The notes beneath the pieces are model-generated. The model ran no database searches, was not told the DNA's origin, and saw nothing but the letters and a program-made list of their open reading frames with translations. Below are positions 17,211 to 26,235 of a DNA stretch of 64,000 nt, piece after piece. Each line of letters opens with the position of its first letter. The first letter of the stretch is position 1. A program made the translations under genes and the position numbers. The DNA is taken from positions 88,866 to 152,865 of the forward strand of contig NZ_JALLIY010000021.1 of NCBI RefSeq assembly GCF_023242315.1, read 5' to 3'. This DNA is from Pseudomonas sp. MWU13-2105. GTDB taxonomy: Bacteria; Pseudomonadota; Gammaproteobacteria; Pseudomonadales; Pseudomonadaceae.

Positions 17211-19622
17211 TCAGTCGCGCGACGGCCCGGGGGCGAGTACTTCACGCGAGCCGTTGGTGTTCATGGCGGTCACGACCCCGGCCATTTCCATGGACTCGAT
17301 CATGCGGGCGGCCCGGTTGTAGCCGATCTTCAGCTTGCGTTGTACCGCGGAAATCGACGCCCGGCGGCTTTCCAGCACGAACTGCACGGCTTCGTCGTAG
17401 AGCGCGTCGGTTTCGGCGTCGTCGCCGTCACCACCACCGCTGCAGCCGTCGAAGCCGCTGCCGGCTTCTTCGACACCATTGAGGATATCGTCGTTGTATT
17501 CCGGCGCGCCGCGCAGTTTCCAGGCCTCCACCACCCGGTGGACCTCATCGTCGGACACGAAGGCGCCATGCACGCGAATCGGCAAGCTGGTGCCCGGCGG
17601 CATGTAGAGCATGTCACCGTGACCGAGCAATTGCTCGGCGCCACCCTGGTCGATGATGGTCCGCGAGTCGATCTTGCTCGACACCTGGAACGCCATGCGG
17701 GTCGGGATGTTGGCCTTGATCAGGCCGGTGATCACGTCCACCGACGGCCGCTGGGTCGCGAGGATCAGGTGGATGCCGGCGGCCCGGGCCTTCTGGGCGA
17801 TACGGGCGATCAGTTCCTCGACCTTCTTGCCGACGATCATCATCATGTCGGCGAATTCGTCGACCACCACGACGATGGTCGGCAGCTTCACCAACAACGG
17901 CGCTTCATCGTGGATGCTTTCGCGGTTGTACAGCGGGTCGGTCAGCGGCGTGCCGGCGTCCTGGGCTTCCTTGACCTTGTGGTTGAAACCCGACAGGTTA
18001 CGCACGCCCATCTTGGCCATCAGCTTGTAGCGCCGCTCCATCTCGGCGACGCTCCAGCGCAGGGCGTTGGCGGCGTCCTTCATGTCGGTGACCACCGGGC
18101 AGAGCAGGTGCGGAATACCCTCGTAGATCGACAACTCGAGCATTTTCGGGTCGATCATGATCAGTTTGGCGTCTTCCGGGCCGGACTTGAACAGGATCGA
18201 CAGGATCATCGCGTTGACACCCACCGACTTACCGGAACCGGTGGTACCGGCCACCAGCAGGTGCGGCATCTTCGCCAGATCGGTGATGACCGGCTTGCCG
18301 CCGATATCGTGCCCCAGGGCCAGTGTGACCGGGGATTTGGCGTCGTCGTATTCCGGGGTCGACAGCACCTCGGAGAAACGCACGATCTGGCGGTCCTCGT
18401 TGGGGATCTCGATGCCCACGGTGGTCTTGCCGGGGATGACTTCCACCACCCGCACGCTGGTCACCGCCAGCGAACGCGCCAGGTCCTTGGCCAGGTTGGA
18501 GATCCGGCTGACCTTCACCCCCGCCGCCGGCTGGATCTCGTAACGGGTGATCACCGGGCCCGGGTGGATGGAGTCCACCGAGACTTCAACGCCGAATTCC
18601 TTGAGCTTGATTTCCAGCAGGTGACCGACGGCCGCCAGGGATTCCGGCGAGTAGTTGAGCTGCTTCTTTTCCGCCGGGTCGAGGATCGAGATCGGCGGCA
18701 AGGTGCCTTCCACCGCGCTGTCGACAAACAACGGCGCCTGTTTCTCTTTCTCCACGCGCTTGCTCGGCTGCGCCGGTTTCACCGGGGCCGGGGCAATCAC
18801 CGGCGGGATCTGCTTCTCGCGCTCGGACATGTGCTTGCTCAGGGCCTGCTCGCGCTCGATCAGGCGCTCCTTGACCTTGGCCTGCTCGCGCTTGTCGGGA
18901 ACGCTCGGCGCCACCACGTCGTGAACGCGGTCGTCGACTTCACGCAGTTGCGCCACCAGTTGCTTGCGCTCGACCCGGGCCGACCACCAGCGATTCAGCG
19001 CGCCCTGGAACAGTTCGAACAGGTCCAGGGTGATCTTGCCGGTGACGTCCATGACCTTGAACCAGGACAGGTCGGTGAACACCGTCAGGCCGAACAGGAA
19101 CAGGGCAATGAACAACAGCGTGCTGCCCTGGATATTCAGGGCGTTTTTCGCCAGGTTGCCGAGGCTTTCGCCCAGGGCCCCACCGGCGCCGGCAGGCAGG
19201 CCGAAGGGCTGATGGAAATGGATATGGGCCAGCGCGGCCCCGGACAGCACCAGGAACACCAGGCCGATCAGCCGCCAGGAAAACAGCCAGCCGCTCCATT
19301 GCCAGGGTTCATGGCGCTGGCGAAAGATCTGGTAGGTCTTGATCGCCAGCAACAAGGGGAATACGTAGGCGAAATAACCCAGCACCATGAACAGGATGTC
19401 GGCGCTGTAGGAACCCGCCGGACCGCCGAAGTTCTGTACGTTATCGATCTTGCTGTTGTGGCTCCAGCCCGGGTCGTCCTTGCCATAGGTCAGCAAGGCC
19501 ATCATCAGGAACAGGCACAACGCGCCGATAGCGATCAGCGCACCTTCCTTGAGGCGATAGTGCAGCTGCTGCCGCCAGAGCGGAACGACTGCTTTAGAGG
19601 GTGTGGCGGTGGATTTCTTCAA
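17211..19622 (-). CDS. ftsK: DNA translocase FtsK
   Basis: An 803-residue cell-division DNA pump. The N-terminal part has four transmembrane segments (about residues 28-210) for septal anchoring. A linker of about 100 residues rich in charged residues and proline follows. The motor domain has the Walker A VAGTTGSGKSVGVNAMILS and Walker B TIVVVVDEFADMMMIVG. The C-terminal gamma winged-helix domain (RRASISAVQRKLKIGYNRAA), which reads KOPS sequences and activates XerCD, is present. The start is TTG at 19622: an in-frame TGA lies three codons upstream, so no earlier ATG exists. It is divergent from trxB and leads the operon that ends with cysG. Confidence 0.97.
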   Translation of the reverse strand: MKKSTATPSKAVVPLWRQQLHYRLKEGALIAIGALCLFLMMALLTYGKDDPGWSHNSKIDNVQNFGGPAGSYSADILFMVLGYFAYVFPLLLAIKTYQIFRQRHEPWQWSGWLFSWRLIGLVFLVLSGAALAHIHFHQPFGLPAGAGGALGESLGNLAKNALNIQGSTLLFIALFLFGLTVFTDLSWFKVMDVTGKITLDLFELFQGALNRWWSARVERKQLVAQLREVDDRVHDVVAPSVPDKREQAKVKERLIEREQALSKHMSEREKQIPPVIAPAPVKPAQPSKRVEKEKQAPLFVDSAVEGTLPPISILDPAEKKQLNYSPESLAAVGHLLEIKLKEFGVEVSVDSIHPGPVITRYEIQPAAGVKVSRISNLAKDLARSLAVTSVRVVEVIPGKTTVGIEIPNEDRQIVRFSEVLSTPEYDDAKSPVTLALGHDIGGKPVITDLAKMPHLLVAGTTGSGKSVGVNAMILSILFKSGPEDAKLIMIDPKMLELSIYEGIPHLLCPVVTDMKDAANALRWSVAEMERRYKLMAKMGVRNLSGFNHKVKEAQDAGTPLTDPLYNRESIHDEAPLLVKLPTIVVVVDEFADMMMIVGKKVEELIARIAQKARAAGIHLILATQRPSVDVITGLIKANIPTRMAFQVSSKIDSRTIIDQGGAEQLLGHGDMLYMPPGTSLPIRVHGAFVSDDEVHRVVEAWKLRGAPEYNDDILNGVEEAGSGFDGCSGGGDGDDAETDALYDEAVQFVLESRRASISAVQRKLKIGYNRAARMIESMEMAGVVTAMNTNGSREVLAPGPSRD

Positions 19623-19779
19623 AATGATTCACTGTTTCATTACATAACCGGCATTGTACGGATTTGTCCGCCCGATGCCACGCTGTCACCGCATGGGTGT
19701 AGCATAACCGACAGCACTTTTCACGCGGTTCAATTTGAGCACGCATTCTCTTTTGTGACAAAGGCTTATGAGGTGTTTT

Positions 19780-20730
19780 ATGAGCGCAACCAAGCATTCA
19801 CGCCTGATCATCCTGGGTTCCGGCCCTGCCGGTTACAGTGCGGCGGTTTATGCCGCCCGCGCCAATCTCAAGCCTTTGGTCATTACCGGCCTGCAAGCCG
19901 GCGGTCAATTGACCACCACCACCGAAGTCGACAACTGGCCTGGCGACGTCGAAGGCCTGACCGGCCCGGTGCTGATGGAGCGCATGCAGAAACATGCCGA
20001 GCGTTTCGACACCGAGATCGTCTATGACCACATTCACACCGCCAAGTTGCAGCAGCGCCCGTTTATCCTCGAGGGCGACAGCGCCATCTACACCTGCGAC
20101 GCCTTGATTATCGCCACCGGTGCCTCGGCGCAGTACCTCGGCCTGCCATCCGAGGAGGCGTTTGCCGGCAAGGGCGTCTCGGCCTGCGCCACCTGTGACG
20201 GGTTCTTCTACCGCAACCAGGTGGTGGCGGTGGTCGGCGGCGGCAATACCGCAGTGGAGGAAGCCCTGTACCTGGCCAATATCGCCAAGGAAGTGCACCT
20301 GGTGCATCGCCGCGACAAGCTTCGCGCGGAGAAGATCCTCCAGGACAAGCTGTTCGAGAAGGCGGCCAACGGCAATATCCGCCTGCACTGGAACGAGAAC
20401 CTGGATGAGGTGCTCGGCGATACCAGCGGCGTCACCGGCGCCCGCCTGCGTCACAGCGACACCGGCGCGACCCGCGAACTGCAACTGGCCGGGGTGTTTA
20501 TCGCCATCGGTCACAAGCCCAATACCGATCTGTTCGAGGGCCAGTTGAGCATGCATAACGGTTACCTGCGGGTGCACGGTGGCAGCGAGGGCAATGCCAC
20601 GGCGACGGATATCCCCGGGGTGTTCGCCGCCGGCGATGTCGCCGACCACGTCTATCGCCAGGCCATTACCTCGGCCGGCGCCGGCTGCATGGCGGCACTG
20701 GACGCCGAGAAATTCCTCGACGATAACTAA
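19780..20730 (+). CDS. trxB: Thioredoxin-disulfide reductase
   Basis: A 316-residue flavoprotein that reduces thioredoxin with NADPH. FAD binding: LIILGSGPAGYSAAVYAARA at about 9-28. NADPH binding: VAVVGGGNTAVEEALYLA. The redox-active pair is CATC (136-139), and the C-terminal FAD motif is GVFAAGDVADHVYRQAIT. The ATG at 19780 is preferred because GAGGTG stands seven bases upstream; a second ATG four codons earlier has no such site. Confidence 0.96.
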   Translation: MSATKHSRLIILGSGPAGYSAAVYAARANLKPLVITGLQAGGQLTTTTEVDNWPGDVEGLTGPVLMERMQKHAERFDTEIVYDHIHTAKLQQRPFILEGDSAIYTCDALIIATGASAQYLGLPSEEAFAGKGVSACATCDGFFYRNQVVAVVGGGNTAVEEALYLANIAKEVHLVHRRDKLRAEKILQDKLFEKAANGNIRLHWNENLDEVLGDTSGVTGARLRHSDTGATRELQLAGVFIAIGHKPNTDLFEGQLSMHNGYLRVHGGSEGNATATDIPGVFAAGDVADHVYRQAITSAGAGCMAALDAEKFLDDN

Positions 20731-20735
20731 ACCTC

Positions 20736-20804
20736 ATGGGAGCCGGCTTGCCGGCGATTGCGATGCAACCCTCACCATCGTCATCGCCGGCAAGCCAGCT
20801 CCTA
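20736..20804. repeat. REPIN of the GCCGGCAAGCCGGC type
   Basis: ATGGGAGCCGGCTTGCCGGCGAT at 20736 and an inverted partner (CATCGCCGGCAAGCCAGCTCCTAC) ending at 20804. It lies between trxB and aat and runs straight into the 18-bp tandem repeat. Confidence 0.75.
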
Positions 20805-20862
20805 CAGGTCGCGTAGCGCCTACAGGTCGCGTAGCGCCTACAGGTCGCGTAGCGCCTACAAG
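20801..20862 (+). repeat. 18-bp tandem repeat, 3.4 copies
   Basis: Three identical copies of CCTACAGGTCGCGTAGCG at 20801, 20819 and 20837, plus a partial fourth (CCTACA). The unit starts inside the end of the adjoining REP sequence, so the array seems to have grown from the REPIN edge. The unit is a multiple of three and keeps an open frame into aat. Confidence 0.9.
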
Positions 20863-20898
20863 ACCGCCCTCCCCTCCTCCTGCTCAAGCCTGAATGCC

Positions 20899-21579
20899 AT
20901 GCTGACCTGGTTACAACGCAATTCCCTGACTTTCCCGCCCCTGGCCAAGGCCATGCGCGAACCCAACGGCCTGCTGGCCGCCGGCGGCGACCTGTCCGCC
21001 GATCGGCTGATCCAGGCCTACCGCCATGGCTGCTTTCCCTGGTTTTCCGAAGGCCAGCCGATCCTCTGGTGGTCGCCGGACCCACGCACCGTGCTGTTTC
21101 CCGACGAATTGCACGTCTCCCGCAGCCTGAACAAGCTGTTGCGCCAACAACGCTACCAGGTCACCTTCGATCGCGATTTCGCCGCTGTGATCCGCGCCTG
21201 CGCCGCCCCGCGGGCCTATGCCGACGGCACCTGGATCACCGAAGCCATGCAAAACGCCTATCTGCAATTGCACGAGCGCGGTTTTGCCCACTCGGTCGAG
21301 GTCTGGGATAACGATGAGCTGGTGGGCGGCCTCTACGGCCTGGCAATGGGCCAGTTGTTTTTCGGCGAATCCATGTTCAGCCGCGCCGACAACGCCTCGA
21401 AATTCGGCTTTGTCACCCTGGTCCGCCACCTCAAGGCCTCGGGTTTCGTCCTGATCGACTGCCAGATGCCCACCGAGCACCTGCACAGCCTCGGCGCCCG
21501 GGCGATTCCCCGCGACGACTTCGCCCGCTACCTGGGCGAACACCTGGACCGCCCCAACAGCGCGAACTGGCTGCCTTGA
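20899..21579 (+). CDS. aat: Leucyl/phenylalanyl-tRNA--protein transferase
   Basis: A 226-residue enzyme that adds Leu or Phe from charged tRNA to proteins with N-terminal Lys or Arg, marking them for ClpS-ClpAP. It begins MLTWLQRNSLTFPPLAKAM and shows the family motifs GLLAAGGDLSADRLIQAYRH, GCFPWFSEGQPILWWSPDPR, and GLYGLAMGQLFFGESMFSR. The ATG at 20899 gives the standard N terminus; the open frame extends upstream through the tandem repeats, but that part has no similarity to the family. No strong Shine-Dalgarno is seen. It is followed by bpt 102 bp away. Confidence 0.95.
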   Translation: MLTWLQRNSLTFPPLAKAMREPNGLLAAGGDLSADRLIQAYRHGCFPWFSEGQPILWWSPDPRTVLFPDELHVSRSLNKLLRQQRYQVTFDRDFAAVIRACAAPRAYADGTWITEAMQNAYLQLHERGFAHSVEVWDNDELVGGLYGLAMGQLFFGESMFSRADNASKFGFVTLVRHLKASGFVLIDCQMPTEHLHSLGARAIPRDDFARYLGEHLDRPNSANWLP

Positions 21580-21681
21580 CCCGTCACGATCAGGTAACCT
21601 TCACACAGCGCCTAGGCGTCTTTTCCCAGGCTGGCTTACACTTGATTGAACGCAATTGAAAGCTTATTCCGAGGGTCGATC

Positions 21682-22389
21682 ATGACCGAGCTGGCGCGCT
21701 TGAAGTTTTATGCCACTCAACCCCACTCTTGCAGTTACCTGCCCGATGAGCAGGCGACCACGCTGTTCCTCGACCCTAGCCAGCCCATGGATGTGCATGT
21801 CTACGCAGACCTGTCGGAAATGGGCTTTCGTCGTAGCGGCGACCACCTGTACCGGCCCCACTGCCAGAACTGCAACGCCTGCGTACCGGCGCGGATTCCC
21901 GTGGCGCAATTCCAGCCCGATCGCCAGCAGAAACGCATTTTCAAGCGCAACGCCGACCTCAAGGTCAGGGCCGTCAAGCCAGGATTCAGCGAGGAATACT
22001 TCGACCTGTACCAGCGCTATATCGAACAACGGCATGCCGATGGCGACATGTTCCCGCCCAGTCGCGACCAGTTTTCCACTTTCCTGGTACGCGACCTGCC
22101 GTTCTCGCGCTTCTATGAGTTCCGCCTGGAGGGGCGCCTGCTGGCCGTGGCCGTCACCGACCTGCTGCCCAACGGCCTGTCGGCGGTCTACACCTTCTAC
22201 GAGCCCGCTGAGGAGCGTCGCAGCCTGGGGCGCTACGCTATCCTCTGGCAGATCGGCGAAGCGCAGCGGCTGGGGCTGGAGGCGGTCTACCTCGGCTATT
22301 GGATCAAGAACTGCAAGAAGATGAACTACAAGACCCAATATCGGCCGATCGAACTGCTGATCAACCAGCGCTGGGTCACCCTCAGCTAG
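21682..22389 (+). CDS. bpt: Aspartate/glutamate leucyltransferase
   Basis: A 235-residue enzyme of the ATE/Bpt family that transfers leucine from Leu-tRNA onto N-terminal Asp or Glu, creating an N-degron for ClpS. The start MTELARLKFYATQPHSCSYL follows GAGGG. Conserved features include the cysteine pair in PHCQNCNACVPARIPV and the C-terminal LGYWIKNCKKMNYKTQYRP. Often annotated as arginyltransferase; the bacterial form uses leucine. It sits between aat and infA, in the same direction. Confidence 0.95.
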   Translation: MTELARLKFYATQPHSCSYLPDEQATTLFLDPSQPMDVHVYADLSEMGFRRSGDHLYRPHCQNCNACVPARIPVAQFQPDRQQKRIFKRNADLKVRAVKPGFSEEYFDLYQRYIEQRHADGDMFPPSRDQFSTFLVRDLPFSRFYEFRLEGRLLAVAVTDLLPNGLSAVYTFYEPAEERRSLGRYAILWQIGEAQRLGLEAVYLGYWIKNCKKMNYKTQYRPIELLINQRWVTLS

Positions 22390-22535
22390 GTCGCCGGCGG
22401 CGGCGCAATTGAACTGTATTTCCCTGGCCGGCACTAACCCCTTGGCGTGAACCCCCTTTTTCGGGCACAATGCACGCCGCTTTTGCCTGGCGCAGTTGCA
22501 CCGGGCCATTCACTGGACACCGAGGGCTTTACTGC

Positions 22536-22754
22536 ATGTCGAAAGAAGACAGCTTCGAAATGGAAGGCACTGTCGTCGACACCCTGCCGAATACCATGTT
22601 TCGCGTGGAATTGGAAAATGGGCACGTCGTAACCGCGCATATCTCCGGAAAGATGCGCAAGAACTACATTCGTATTCTCACCGGTGACAAAGTGCGCGTC
22701 GAGCTGACGCCCTACGACTTGAGCAAAGGGCGCATCACCTACCGCGCCCGCTAA
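22536..22754 (+). CDS. infA: Translation initiation factor IF-1
   Basis: A 72-residue OB-fold protein with the standard sequence [20 protein letters not shown] and [22 protein letters not shown]-1 binds the A site of the 30S subunit during initiation. GAGGG lies upstream of the ATG at 22536. A strong terminator follows 13 bp after the stop. Confidence 0.98.
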
Positions 22755-22766
22755 GCAAGTCGATAC

Positions 22767-22797
22767 AAAAACGCCCGGTACTGCCGGGCGTTTTTGT
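22767..22797 (+). terminator. Rho-independent terminator after infA
   Basis: ACGCCCGGTACTGCCGGGCGT: an 8-9-bp stem with a short loop followed by TTTTTG. Confidence 0.92.
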
Positions 22798-22800
22798 TTG

Positions 22801-22934
22801 TGTGGCGAGCGGGCTTGCCCGCGCTGGGCCGCGAAGCGGCCCTAAAACCGGCTAATCCGGTACACCAGGTAGACTGAGGTGGTCGGTTTTGCGACTGCTG
22901 CGCAGCCGAGCGCGGGCAAGCCCGCTCGCCACAC
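22801..22934. repeat. REPIN, same type as at 11919
   Basis: GTGGCGAGCGGGCTTGCCCGCG at the left end and its inverted copy CGCGGGCAAGCCCGCTCGCCAC at the right end, with a GCCGCGAAGCGGC hairpin between. It lies between the convergent infA and clpA genes. Confidence 0.88.
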
Positions 22935-22944
22935 AAGACAGCAG

Positions 22945-22980
22945 ACACAACAAAGGCGCCTTCTGGCGCCTTTGTTGTGT
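22945..22980. terminator. Long perfect hairpin after clpA
   Basis: Two 16-base arms (from ACACAACAAAGGCGCC) around a TTCT loop, 15 bp after the clpA stop. It is probably the clpA terminator; on the minus strand no extra T-run follows, but the distal arm itself is T-rich. Confidence 0.7.
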
Positions 22981-22994
22981 TTTGCAGGCCTACA

Positions 22995-25265
22995 TCAAGC
23001 CATTTCAGCCGTGGTTTCGAACTCGAAGGTCAGCTCGCCGTCCTTGATGTCGATGTGCACCACACCGCCATGGTCGGACAACTCGCCGAACAGGATCTCT
23101 TCGGCCAATGGCCGCTTGATCTTGTCCTGGATCAGACGCGCCATTGGGCGTGCACCCATCGCCGCGTCGTAACCGCTCTCTGCCAGCCAGCTGCGGGCCG
23201 CATCGGTAACCTCCAGCTGCACACGCTTGTCTTCCAGTTGCGCCTGAAGTTCGGTAAGGAACTTGTCCACCACGCTCTTGATAACCTCATGACTGAGGCG
23301 ACCAAACTGGATAATGGTGTCCAGACGGTTGCGGAACTCCGGCGTGAAGCTCTTCTTGATCACTTCCATGGCATCGGAAGAGTGATCCTGGTGCGCGAAG
23401 CCAATCGACGCACGCGCCGCAGTCTCGGCACCGGCGTTGGTGGTCATGATCACGATCACGTTGCGGAAGTCCGCCTTGCGCCCGTTGTTGTCGGTCAGGG
23501 TCCCGTGATCCATCACCTGCAACAGCAGGTTGAAGACTTCCGGGTGGGCCTTCTCGATTTCATCGAGCAGCAGCACGCAATGCGGTTGCTTGGTGATGGC
23601 CTCGGTCAGCAGGCCGCCCTGGTCGAAACCGACATACCCCGGAGGCGCGCCGATCAGACGGGAGACGGTGTGCCGCTCCATGTACTCGGACATGTCGAAG
23701 CGCACCAGCTCGATCCCCATCGCCTTGGCCAGTTGCCGCGCCGCTTCGGTCTTGCCGACGCCGGTAGGACCGGCGAACAGGAACGAACCGACGGGTTTGT
23801 CCGGCGATTTCAAGCCGGCACGGGACAGCTTGATGGCGGTCGACAGCGAGTCGATGGCCGCGTCCTGACCGAATACGGTCAGTTTCAGGTCACGCTCCAG
23901 GTTACGCAGCAGTTCCTTGTCGGAGCTGGTGACGTGTTTTGGCGGAATCCGCGCGATCTTCGCCACGATGTCCTCGACCTGCGCGACCTCGATGCGCTTG
24001 ACGCGCTTCTCGATCGGTTGCAGGCGCTGGTAGGCCCCGGCCTCGTCGATCACGTCGATGGCCTTGTCCGGCATGTGCCGATCATTGATATAACGCGACG
24101 CCAGTTCGGCGGCGGCGCGCAAGGCCTCGTCGCTGTACTCGATATTGTGGTGCTGCTCGAAACGCCCTTTCAGGCCGCGCAGGATACCGATGGTGTCTTC
24201 CACCGACGGCTCGGACACATCGACCTTCTGGAAGCGCCGCGCCAAGGCCCGGTCCTTCTCGAAGATGCCGCGAAATTCCTGGAAGGTGGTCGAACCGATG
24301 CAGCGGATATCCCCCGAGGAGAGCAATGGCTTGAGCAGGTTCGAGGCATCCATGACGCCGCCGGAAGCGGCACCGGCACCGATGATGGTGTGGATTTCGT
24401 CGATGAACAGGATCGCCTGCGGACGTTTTTTCAGCTCGCCGAGCAACGCCTTGAAGCGCTTCTCGAAATCGCCGCGGTACTTGGTACCGGCCAGCAAGGC
24501 ACCGAGGTCGAGGGAATAGACCACGCTATTGGCCAGCAGGTCCGGCACCTGGTTGTCGACGATGCGCTTGGCCAGGCCTTCGGCGATGGCCGTCTTGCCC
24601 ACGCCCGCCTCACCCACCAGCAGCGGGTTGTTCTTGCGCCGACGCGCGAGGATCTGCGCCACGCGCTCGACTTCCAGCTCGCGCCCGACCAGCGGATCGA
24701 TACGACCCTGGCGCGCCAGTTCGTTCAGATTGCTGGCGTATGCGTCCAGCGGATTGCCTGAAGATGAAGACTCACCGCCCTCTTCGTCCTGCATATCTTG
24801 CTCGCCTTCGGAGTGATCGCCGTGCCCGGGTACCTTGGAGATGCCATGGGCGATGTAGTTGACGACATCGATACGTGCCACGCTTTGTTGCTTGAGCAGG
24901 AAGACCGCCTGGCTTTCCTGCTCGCTGAAGATCGCGACCAGCACGTTGGCGCCCGTCACTTCACGCTTACCGGAACTCTGCACATGGAAGACCGCACGTT
25001 GCAGGACACGCTGGAAGCCCAGGGTCGGCTGGGTTTCGCGATCCTCGTCGTGGACGGGGATCAGCGGCGTGGTGGAGTCGATGAACTCCTGCAGGTCGTG
25101 CTTGAGTTTATCGAGATTGGCGCCACAGGCACGCAGGACGGTGGCGGCAGCCTCATTATCCAAAAGGGCCAGCAGCAGGTGCTCGACGGTCATGAATTCA
25201 TGACGCTTCGAGCGAGCCTCCTTGAAGGCAAGATTGAGGGTGACTTCGAGTTCGCGGTTTAACAT
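22995..25265 (-). CDS. clpA: ATP-dependent Clp protease ATP-binding subunit ClpA
   Basis: A 756-residue AAA+ unfoldase. The N domain (first 140 residues, starting MLNRELEVTLNLAFKEARSK) is the ClpS docking site. D1 Walker A is GEAGVGKTAIAEGLAKRI and D2 Walker A is GPTGVGKTEAARQLAKAM, with VLLLDEIEKAHPEVFNLLLQ as D2 Walker B. ClpA feeds substrates into ClpP. clpS lies directly upstream on the same strand, 28 bp away, so the two are cotranscribed. Together with aat and bpt nearby this is the core of the N-degron pathway. Confidence 0.97.
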   Translation of the reverse strand: MLNRELEVTLNLAFKEARSKRHEFMTVEHLLLALLDNEAAATVLRACGANLDKLKHDLQEFIDSTTPLIPVHDEDRETQPTLGFQRVLQRAVFHVQSSGKREVTGANVLVAIFSEQESQAVFLLKQQSVARIDVVNYIAHGISKVPGHGDHSEGEQDMQDEEGGESSSSGNPLDAYASNLNELARQGRIDPLVGRELEVERVAQILARRRKNNPLLVGEAGVGKTAIAEGLAKRIVDNQVPDLLANSVVYSLDLGALLAGTKYRGDFEKRFKALLGELKKRPQAILFIDEIHTIIGAGAASGGVMDASNLLKPLLSSGDIRCIGSTTFQEFRGIFEKDRALARRFQKVDVSEPSVEDTIGILRGLKGRFEQHHNIEYSDEALRAAAELASRYINDRHMPDKAIDVIDEAGAYQRLQPIEKRVKRIEVAQVEDIVAKIARIPPKHVTSSDKELLRNLERDLKLTVFGQDAAIDSLSTAIKLSRAGLKSPDKPVGSFLFAGPTGVGKTEAARQLAKAMGIELVRFDMSEYMERHTVSRLIGAPPGYVGFDQGGLLTEAITKQPHCVLLLDEIEKAHPEVFNLLLQVMDHGTLTDNNGRKADFRNVIVIMTTNAGAETAARASIGFAHQDHSSDAMEVIKKSFTPEFRNRLDTIIQFGRLSHEVIKSVVDKFLTELQAQLEDKRVQLEVTDAARSWLAESGYDAAMGARPMARLIQDKIKRPLAEEILFGELSDHGGVVHIDIKDGELTFEFETTAEMA

Positions 25266-25293
25266 AGTTCACCTCATACCCAAGTGGTCGGCA

Positions 25294-25656
25294 TTAACCG
25301 TCCTTCTCGATTTCACAGAGTAGCGGATGCTGGCTTTCCCTGGCGTACTGGTTGACCTGCATGGCCTTGGTCTCAGCGATGTCGCGGGTAAACACGCCAC
25401 ATACTGCCCGTCCTTCTGTGTGGACGGCCAGCATGACCTTGGTCGCCAGCTCGCGATTCAGGTTAAAAAACACCTCGAGCACTTCGACGACGAAATCCAT
25501 CGGTGTGTAGTCATCGTTGAACAAAACCACCTTGTACATCGGTGGCGCCTGCAACGCGGGCTTGGATTCCTGTACTGCAATACCCGCGGAATCGTCGTCG
25601 TGGGAATCCGGGCGATCCTGATTGAATGTTAGTCGAATCTGGCTGATTGCATGCAT
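25294..25656 (-). CDS. clpS: ClpAP adaptor ClpS
   Basis: A 120-residue adaptor that binds proteins with N-terminal Leu, Phe, Trp or Tyr and hands them to ClpA. After a flexible, acidic N-terminal arm of about 38 residues comes the core PPMYKVVLFNDDYTPMDFVV, which contains the N-end-rule pocket residues (ND), then AVHTEGRAVCGVFTRDIAET. Length is typical of Pseudomonas ClpS. It is the first gene of the clpS-clpA unit and is divergent from cspD. Confidence 0.96.
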   Translation of the reverse strand: MHAISQIRLTFNQDRPDSHDDDSAGIAVQESKPALQAPPMYKVVLFNDDYTPMDFVVEVLEVFFNLNRELATKVMLAVHTEGRAVCGVFTRDIAETKAMQVNQYARESQHPLLCEIEKDG

Positions 25657-25883
25657 GGAAAGAAAGGTTCGTCAGTTGAGCAATTGCAGTGATGGGGACG
25701 CGGAGGACAGATTTCAATACTGACCGCCAGGTCACCTTGACTATCGGCAAAACGGTGTTACAACCAATAGAGCCCACATTGGGCAATAAAGGTCCATACC
25801 GTCAACCGTTTTTCTGGTTCACGCAGTGAAGGATGAACTGGATGATACTCCAGTGATGGGGACGCTTGCAGAGGGATATGAGC

Positions 25884-26159
25884 ATGCTGAGTGGTAAAGT
25901 CAAGTGGTTCAACAATGCCAAGGGCTACGGCTTCATCATTGAAGAAGGCAAGACTGAAGATCTGTTCGCCCATTACTCGGCCATCCAGATGGATGGCTAT
26001 AAAACCCTTAAGGCTGGCCAGGCAGTAAGCTTTGAGATCATCCAGGGCCCGAAGGGGCTGCACGCGGTCAAAATCCGGCAACTCGTGAGCGCCGCGACGC
26101 CCGCGACAAAACCTCAAAACACCGAGGCGCAAGCCCCCGCGGAAACGTCCAGAGCCTGA
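25884..26159 (+). CDS. cspD: Cold-shock-domain protein CspD
   Basis: A 91-residue protein with one cold-shock domain: MLSGKVKWFNNAKGYGFI (RNP1) and DLFAHYSAIQMDGYKTL (RNP2), then a Pro/Ala/Thr-rich tail. CspD binds single-stranded DNA and inhibits replication in stationary phase in E. coli, and is a substrate of Lon. The ATG at 25884 lies eight bases after GAGGG; the ATG two codons earlier is too close to it. It is divergent from clpS, as in many gammaproteobacteria. Confidence 0.93.
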   Translation: MLSGKVKWFNNAKGYGFIIEEGKTEDLFAHYSAIQMDGYKTLKAGQAVSFEIIQGPKGLHAVKIRQLVSAATPATKPQNTEAQAPAETSRA

Positions 26160-26179
26160 AAGCAGAAGCTTTCAGCTAA

Positions 26180-26219
26180 CGAAAACGCCCGAGCCAATCA
26201 CTTGGCCCGGGCGTTTTCG
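26180..26219. terminator. Bidirectional terminator between cspD and icd
   Basis: CGAAAACGCCCG pairs with CGGGCGTTTTCG around a loop that contains a further GCCA/TGGC pair. It serves the convergent cspD and icd. Confidence 0.88.
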
Positions 26220-26235
26220 TTGACTGTCGATCGAC

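Noticed and set aside
17340..20027. Long open frame (895 codons) on the plus strand opposite ftsK
   Set aside because: Antisense of ftsK running into trxB in another frame; no protein-like motifs.
20801..20862. Tandem repeat considered as a CRISPR fragment
   Set aside because: Units are directly adjacent without spacers and derive from a REP sequence; no cas genes.
20758..20898. N-terminal extension of Aat through the tandem repeats
   Set aside because: The extension is arginine/serine repeat sequence unlike any Aat, and the ATG at 20899 gives the family N terminus.
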